64,000 bases of DNA from NCBI GenBank assembly GCA_964609025.1, contig CAZSQM010000003.1, positions 62,001-126,000 of the forward strand, written 5' to 3'. This DNA comes from SIG307 sp964609025 (GTDB taxonomy: Bacteria; Bacillota; Clostridia; Lachnospirales; Lachnospiraceae). Shown one piece after another: positions 59,663 through 64,000 of the stretch (positions are counted from its first letter, which is position 1; the number at the start of each line of letters is the position of its first letter). Below the pieces are notes generated by a model. It was given only the letters and a program-made list of their open reading frames with translations. It was not told the origin of the DNA and searched no databases. Made by a program: the position numbers and the translations under genes.

Positions 59663-60694
59663 TTGTCATCAAAGGTTTTTGCAATAGATTTCGGTACCAG
59701 CGTATTAAAAATTTACAAGAAAAATGAAGGTGTCATTTTTGATGAGAAGAACGTCGTGGCAATCTGCGACGGTGTTGTGAATGCAATCGGAAACGAAGCG
59801 TTTGAAATGTACGGGAGAACGCCGGATAATTTTCAGGTGACGTTTCCGGTAAAGTATGGCGTGATTGCGGATTTTGCGAATATGCTAGCGCTCTTAAATT
59901 CCGCGTTTTCCCGGCTTTCGGACAAGTACGGCAAGTTTACCGGCGCGGAATTTATTGTTGCGATTCCGAGCGATATCAGCGAGGTGGAGTGCCGTGCGTT
60001 CTATGATTTGCTTTGGAGTTCCTCCGCAAAACCGAAAAAGGACAAGGTGCGTGCTGTGCATAAGCCGGTAGCCAATGCCATCGGTGCCGGGCTTGAAGTA
60101 ATGACGGCAAACGGGATTATGGTAGTGGACATCGGAGCGGAAACCACGGAAATTGCGGTCATGGCGTTGGGCGGAATTGTAAACAGCAAGAAGGTGGATA
60201 TCGGCGGAAACCGTCTGGATGAAACCATTATTACAAGCGTTAAGAAGAGATATAATCTGATTATCGGCAGCAAAACGGCAGAACTGATTAAAAAGGAGCT
60301 TTCCTGCGCCCTTCCGCCGAAGGAAGCAAAAACGCTCCGTGTATACGGCCGCGACGTTATGACGGGGCTTCCGACGGAAGCGGAAGTAGATTCCGCGTTT
60401 GTTTACGAGGCGATTGAGGAGCATCTTCACGCGATTGTTGACGCGGTAAAGATGATTTTAGAGAAGACCCCGCCGGAAATTGCTTCGGATATTCTGGATG
60501 CCGGTATTTATCTGACCGGGGGTTCTGCCAATATTAAGGATTTGGACAAGCTGTTCGGAAGAGAAACCGAACTGGATATCCACATCTGTGAGAATTCTGC
60601 CAATACGGTAGTAATTGGTCTTGGAAAGATTTTGGAAAACAGCAAATACAGTGATTTAAGACTGACGCTGGACAAGATGGCAAACGGAGGTTGA
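59663..60694 (+). CDS. mreB: Rod-shape-determining protein MreB-like actin homologue
   Basis: This 343-residue actin-fold protein organises lateral wall synthesis. Phosphate 1 is FAIDFGTSVLKIY, phosphate 2 MVVDIGAETTEIAVMALGG, then DIGGNRLDETI, and the adenosine motif is IYLTGGSANIKDLD. It is somewhat divergent from canonical MreB (shorter N-terminus, KPVANAIGAGL). TTG 59663 is chosen because AAGGGAG (59647-59653) lies 9 nt upstream, ATG 59642 has no ribosome binding site, and the ATG at 59588 overlaps the promoter. mreC and mreD follow. Confidence 0.9.
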   Translation: MSSKVFAIDFGTSVLKIYKKNEGVIFDEKNVVAICDGVVNAIGNEAFEMYGRTPDNFQVTFPVKYGVIADFANMLALLNSAFSRLSDKYGKFTGAEFIVAIPSDISEVECRAFYDLLWSSSAKPKKDKVRAVHKPVANAIGAGLEVMTANGIMVVDIGAETTEIAVMALGGIVNSKKVDIGGNRLDETIITSVKKRYNLIIGSKTAELIKKELSCALPPKEAKTLRVYGRDVMTGLPTEAEVDSAFVYEAIEEHLHAIVDAVKMILEKTPPEIASDILDAGIYLTGGSANIKDLDKLFGRETELDIHICENSANTVVIGLGKILENSKYSDLRLTLDKMANGG

Positions 60695-60700
60695 TAGTGC

Positions 60701-61573
60701 ATGAAACGCCGCAGAAGGAGAAAGCGGATTGCGTTTGAGTTCAATCCGAAGTATTTGTGGATTGTCTGTGTTGTTCTTTGCATTGCGCTTATGTTTGCTT
60801 CTTACCGTTTTCCGGAACGCTTTTCCGGGGTAAAAACCGTGGCGGGTAATGTTATATCGCCGATGCAGCGCGGAATCAACAGCGTCGGGAGGAGTATTTC
60901 CGATCGGTTGCAGGCGTTTCGTGATGTCAGGGATTTGCGTAAGGAAAACGAGCAGCTCAAAGAAAAAATAGAGGAACTGACCGCAGCCAATCAGCAGCTT
61001 ACGCAGGAAAAGTACGAATTAGACGGCCTCAGACGCCTGTACGAACTGGATGCAAAATATATCGATTATAATAAGGTAGCTGCAAGAATCATTGCAAGCG
61101 ATACGAATAACTGGTTTTATAATTTCATTATCGATAAGGGAAGCGAGGACGGGATTACCGCCGGCATGAACGTATTGGCGGGAAGCGGCCTGGTGGGCAT
61201 TGTTTCCGAAACCGGAAAGAACTGGGCGAGAGTACGCTCCATTATTGATGATGACAGCAATGTGAGCGGAATGTCCATAGAAACCCATGACACCTGTATT
61301 GTGTCGGGCGATTTAAAGCTGATGAAGGATAAAGGCGTGATTCGGGTCGAGATGATTTCAATGGACGCCGAGTTTAAGGAAAATTCCGAGATTGTCACCT
61401 CCCACATCAGCGATAAGTATCTGCAAGGAATTTTAGTCGGCTATATTCAGGAAATCAAGGTGGATTCCAGTAATATGACAAAGACGGCATATCTGATACC
61501 GGCAGTGGATTTTGAACGCCTGGACGAGGTGCTGATTATTACGGAATTGAAAGAGGCCTATGACTTTAAATAG
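60701..61573 (+). CDS. mreC: Rod shape-determining protein MreC
   Basis: The 290-residue protein has a basic N-terminus (KRRRRRKRIAFEF), one transmembrane helix at about residues 17-37, a coiled coil at about residues 65-110 (DLRKENEQLKEKIEELTAANQQL) and the extracytoplasmic beta-rich domain (IDKGSEDGITAGMNVLAGSGLVGIV). It links MreB to wall synthases. It starts 6 bp after mreB. Confidence 0.94.
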   Translation: MKRRRRRKRIAFEFNPKYLWIVCVVLCIALMFASYRFPERFSGVKTVAGNVISPMQRGINSVGRSISDRLQAFRDVRDLRKENEQLKEKIEELTAANQQLTQEKYELDGLRRLYELDAKYIDYNKVAARIIASDTNNWFYNFIIDKGSEDGITAGMNVLAGSGLVGIVSETGKNWARVRSIIDDDSNVSGMSIETHDTCIVSGDLKLMKDKGVIRVEMISMDAEFKENSEIVTSHISDKYLQGILVGYIQEIKVDSSNMTKTAYLIPAVDFERLDEVLIITELKEAYDFK

Positions 61574-61596
61574 GATTGCGGAAAGGAACGTAGGTT

Positions 61597-62103
61597 GTGG
61601 TTCGTATTGTAATTGTGCTGTTACAGCTTTTGCTTTGTTTTTTATTGCAAAGTACGGTAATGCCTGCTTTTTCCATGGCGGGTGTCGTTCCTGATTTGCT
61701 GTTGATTCTGGTGATTACGGTTGCGTATACCAGAGGCCGGATTGCGGGAATGCTTACCGGTCTTGCGGCAGGTCTTTTGACGGATGCCTGTTTCGGAGAA
61801 CTGGTCGGACTGTGCGCTCTGTTTTATTTGTGCATCGGTTATGCGGCAGGCTTTTCCAGAAAGATTTACGATGAACGGGATTATATGCTTCCCATGCTTA
61901 TGATTGTGGCGGGAGAGTTCGTCTATTCCTTTGCCTATTATGTAACGCGCTTTTTGCTGCGCAGCAGAACGGAGTTCGGGTATTATTTTATCCATCTGAT
62001 TCTTCCGCGCATGGTTTATACCGTCCTTGCGGCAGCGATTTTATATCCGCTGTTTCACGGATTGCACAGGCTGATTTTAAGGCTTGAACAGAAGGAGGAT
62101 TAG
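61597..62103 (+). CDS. mreD: Rod shape-determining protein MreD
   Basis: The 168-residue integral membrane protein has about five hydrophobic segments, with VPDLLLILVITVAYTRGRIAGMLTGLAAGLLTD as the MreD core. GTG 61597 is the start, behind AAAGGAAC. It ends three bases before the start of PBP2. Confidence 0.9.
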   Translation: MVRIVIVLLQLLLCFLLQSTVMPAFSMAGVVPDLLLILVITVAYTRGRIAGMLTGLAAGLLTDACFGELVGLCALFYLCIGYAAGFSRKIYDERDYMLPMLMIVAGEFVYSFAYYVTRFLLRSRTEFGYYFIHLILPRMVYTVLAAAILYPLFHGLHRLILRLEQKED

Positions 62104-62105
62104 TT

Positions 62106-64000
62106 TTGTTTTATTTTATTTTCGGCAAGCTCAAAGAGTGGCTGTCCTCCCGTATGCTTCCGATTGCCCTGTTTTATATGGCATTAGCCGGTATTCTGAT
62201 TTTTCAGTTATATAAAATACAGATTTTAGAGGCGGAGCAGACTGCCAGGGCGGAGGAGTATAAAACGGTCCGGGAGCGGAGTACAAACAGCACCAGAGGA
62301 ATGATTTACGACAGGATGGGCAGGGTACTTGCCTATAACGAGCTTTCCTATTCCGTTATTTTGGAGGACAGCCCGTTACTTAATACCAACGATAAAAAGA
62401 ATGCCATGCTTTATAAGCTGCTTCAGATATTAAAGCGTGAGGAGGTAACGCTGGAGCCGGAGTTTTATATTGCACAGGGCGAGTCCGGCATTTTGGAATA
62501 TACGGTAGAAGGCACCGCAAGGCTTCGCTTTATCAAAAATGCGCTCGGAAAGCAGTCGATTGACAATCTGACCGAGGAAGAGCGGGAGATGAGTGCGGAG
62601 GAGTTGTTTACGCTGCTTCGATACGGAGATAAAAAGTTTGGCGCGATGTACGGTATTTCGGAGGAGTACGAATTAGAGGACGCATTGCAGATTATGTCCG
62701 TCCGTTATGCAATCTTTACCCTTTGGCCGAAGTATTCCCAGATTACGCTGGCGACCGGCGTTTCCGACACGCTGATTGCCGCTCTCCGCGAAAACAGCGC
62801 GGAGCTTCCGGGCATCTCCGTTGTCATGCAGACAAAGCGGGTGTATAATTACAGCGAGTATTTTGCACATATTATCGGCTATACCGGCAGAATCACCGAG
62901 GCGGAGCTGGAGGAATACAATGCCGATGGCGATGTTTTCTCCGCAACGGATGTAATCGGTAAGACGGGCTTGGAGAAGTCCTGCGAAGATATCTTAAACG
63001 GGGAAAAAGGAGTTGAAAAACTGACGTTGGACGGGAATTACCGTATTGTCAATACGGAAGTTCTGGCGGAGCCTCAGGCAGGCGATAATATTTACCTGAC
63101 GATTGACGCCGAGATGCAAAAGGCCTATTATTATCTGGTGGAAAAGGAGCTTGCCAAAATTCTTTTAAAACAGATGACGGACGAGCTGGACTACGGAACA
63201 AAAGGCGAATCCGCCGACAACATATTGATACCGGTTTATGAAGTATATGACGCGCTGTTTTCCAATAATGTGCTGAATGTCAGCAGGATTTTCGGCAAAG
63301 AAGCGCCGGAGGACGCAAGTGCAAACGAACTGAAGGTTTACCAGAAGTTTCAAAAGAAGTTTCAGACTGTGTTAGAACGCCTTGCCGTTTCTCTTGCCTA
63401 CGGCAGCGATACTACAAACGCCGATGTTTCGGAGGAAACGGCGGAGTATCTGGATTATGTGTATTCCAAGATAACCTCCTCCGCGGTCGGGATTCTTCCA
63501 ATCGGGAACATTGATAAAACGGATACGGTGTATCTCGGTTATAAAAACGGTGAAGTAAGTCTAAGCGGTTTTTTGACCCATGCCATCAACCAGAACTGGA
63601 TGGATTTAGGGAAATTAGGAATCGGCGATTATTATGTAACGGACGAAATCTATGAGATTCTGCTGAATAAGATTATGACGCTTTTGAGCGAAGACGCGGT
63701 ATTTACAAAGAAGCTCCTTCGCAATATGATTTTCCAGAAGGAGCTTTCCGGAAAGGAAATCTGTCTTCTGCTGTTTGATCAGTCCGTTTTGGCTTACGAC
63801 GCGGAGGATTACCGTGCGCTGAGCAACGGTTCGATATCTGCGTATACATTTATCCGGGAGAAGATTGAGAACACCGAGATTACTCCGGCGCAGCTTGCCT
63901 TAGAGCCGTGCAGCGCTTCCCTGATTGTGACGGACGTAAACAACGGCGATATGCTTGCAATGGTGACTTATCCGAGCTATGATAATAACAAGCTCGCCAA
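62106..64000 (+). CDS. Penicillin-binding protein 2 (3' partial)
   Basis: The frame opens at TTG 62106 behind AAGGAGG (62092-62098) and runs off the right edge, giving about 631 residues. A cytoplasmic start and one transmembrane helix (about residues 18-36) are followed by the dimerisation domain: RSTNSTRGMIYDRMGRVLAYN, YSEYFAHIIGYTGRI and VIGKTGLEKSCEDILNG. The transpeptidase domain begins with NIYLTIDAEMQKAYYYL, and the end of the window reaches SLIVTDVNNGDMLAMVTYPSY, just before the expected active-site S-x-x-K. A long insertion between these, about 220 residues, is a feature I recall for Lachnospiraceae PBP2. Position after mreBCD marks it as the elongation transpeptidase. Confidence 0.92.
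   Translation, partial: MFYFIFGKLKEWLSSRMLPIALFYMALAGILIFQLYKIQILEAEQTARAEEYKTVRERSTNSTRGMIYDRMGRVLAYNELSYSVILEDSPLLNTNDKKNAMLYKLLQILKREEVTLEPEFYIAQGESGILEYTVEGTARLRFIKNALGKQSIDNLTEEEREMSAEELFTLLRYGDKKFGAMYGISEEYELEDALQIMSVRYAIFTLWPKYSQITLATGVSDTLIAALRENSAELPGISVVMQTKRVYNYSEYFAHIIGYTGRITEAELEEYNADGDVFSATDVIGKTGLEKSCEDILNGEKGVEKLTLDGNYRIVNTEVLAEPQAGDNIYLTIDAEMQKAYYYLVEKELAKILLKQMTDELDYGTKGESADNILIPVYEVYDALFSNNVLNVSRIFGKEAPEDASANELKVYQKFQKKFQTVLERLAVSLAYGSDTTNADVSEETAEYLDYVYSKITSSAVGILPIGNIDKTDTVYLGYKNGEVSLSGFLTHAINQNWMDLGKLGIGDYYVTDEIYEILLNKIMTLLSEDAVFTKKLLRNMIFQKELSGKEICLLLFDQSVLAYDAEDYRALSNGSISAYTFIREKIENTEITPAQLALEPCSASLIVTDVNNGDMLAMVTYPSYDNNKLA

Noticed and set aside
1..64000. tRNA, rRNA or known riboswitch genes
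   Set aside because: I looked through the intergenic regions and saw no cloverleaf, rRNA stretch or riboswitch core I recognise; a covariance-model search would be needed to exclude them.

Overview
The window looks like a chromosomal segment of a motile, spore-forming member of the Clostridia, most likely Lachnospiraceae. The reasons are the gene order (rimP-nusA-ylxR-ylxQ-infB-rbfA-nrnA-truB-ribF; ylxM-ffh-rpsP-khpA-rimM-trmD-rplS; mutS-mutL-miaA; radC-mreBCD-PBP2), a spoIVA sporulation gene, chemotaxis and flagellar-type proteins (CheX, an MCP, a small FlhB-like protein), a secreted GH43 lipoprotein, moderate G+C and strong AAGGAGG-type ribosome binding sites. Every gene I can support lies on the + strand, which fits a co-oriented replichore arm.

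Layout. 1-5.6 kb: tail of a membrane protein, cheX, a membrane-anchored unknown, an aconitase-family hydratase and a GH43 lipoprotein. 5.7-14.3 kb: the translation/transcription operon rimP to ribF, with a structured leader before rimP and a 100-N assembly gap inside a 60-bp tandem repeat of infB. 14.4-16.1 kb: Na/phosphate symporter with a PhoU-like tail. 16.1-23.6 kb: an accessory signalling operon made of an HD-GYP response regulator, a hybrid histidine kinase with receiver and Hpt, a second hybrid kinase whose C-terminus is a complete DegV (fatty-acid-binding) domain, and an orphan solute-binding lipoprotein. 23.7-31.7 kb: ylxM-ffh-rpsP-khpA-rimM, then an insertion (52-bp tandem hairpin repeats, an unknown membrane protein, a Fic protein), then trmD, an MCP and rplS. 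31.7-41.9 kb: lepB, rbgA, rnhB, flhB2, yraN, pgeF, DUF512, der, plsY, gpsA, spoIVA. 42-54.6 kb: an NlpC/P60 wall hydrolase, a membrane-anchored MutS-like ATPase, rnhA, mutS, a cupin, mutL, an OYE-family flavoenzyme, small accessory genes and miaA. 54.6-58.5 kb: a Cys-rich protein, three acetyltransferases, an ATPase remnant and a PLP enzyme. 58.5-64 kb: DUF4321, radC, mreB, mreC, mreD and the start of PBP2.

Most of the window is core information processing, envelope synthesis and cell shape. The 16-24 kb region is the strongest candidate for something undescribed: a DegV domain attached to a receiver-bearing histidine kinase suggests a phosphorelay that reads fatty-acid status, possibly together with an extracellular ligand bound by the adjacent lipoprotein, and acts partly through cyclic-di-GMP turnover by the HD-GYP protein. 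Other points of interest are the regulatory architecture before ylxM, the hairpin repeats and fic inserted between rimM and trmD, the rimP leader, and the cupin gene inserted between mutS and mutL. All functions are read from motifs and gene order; no database search was run.
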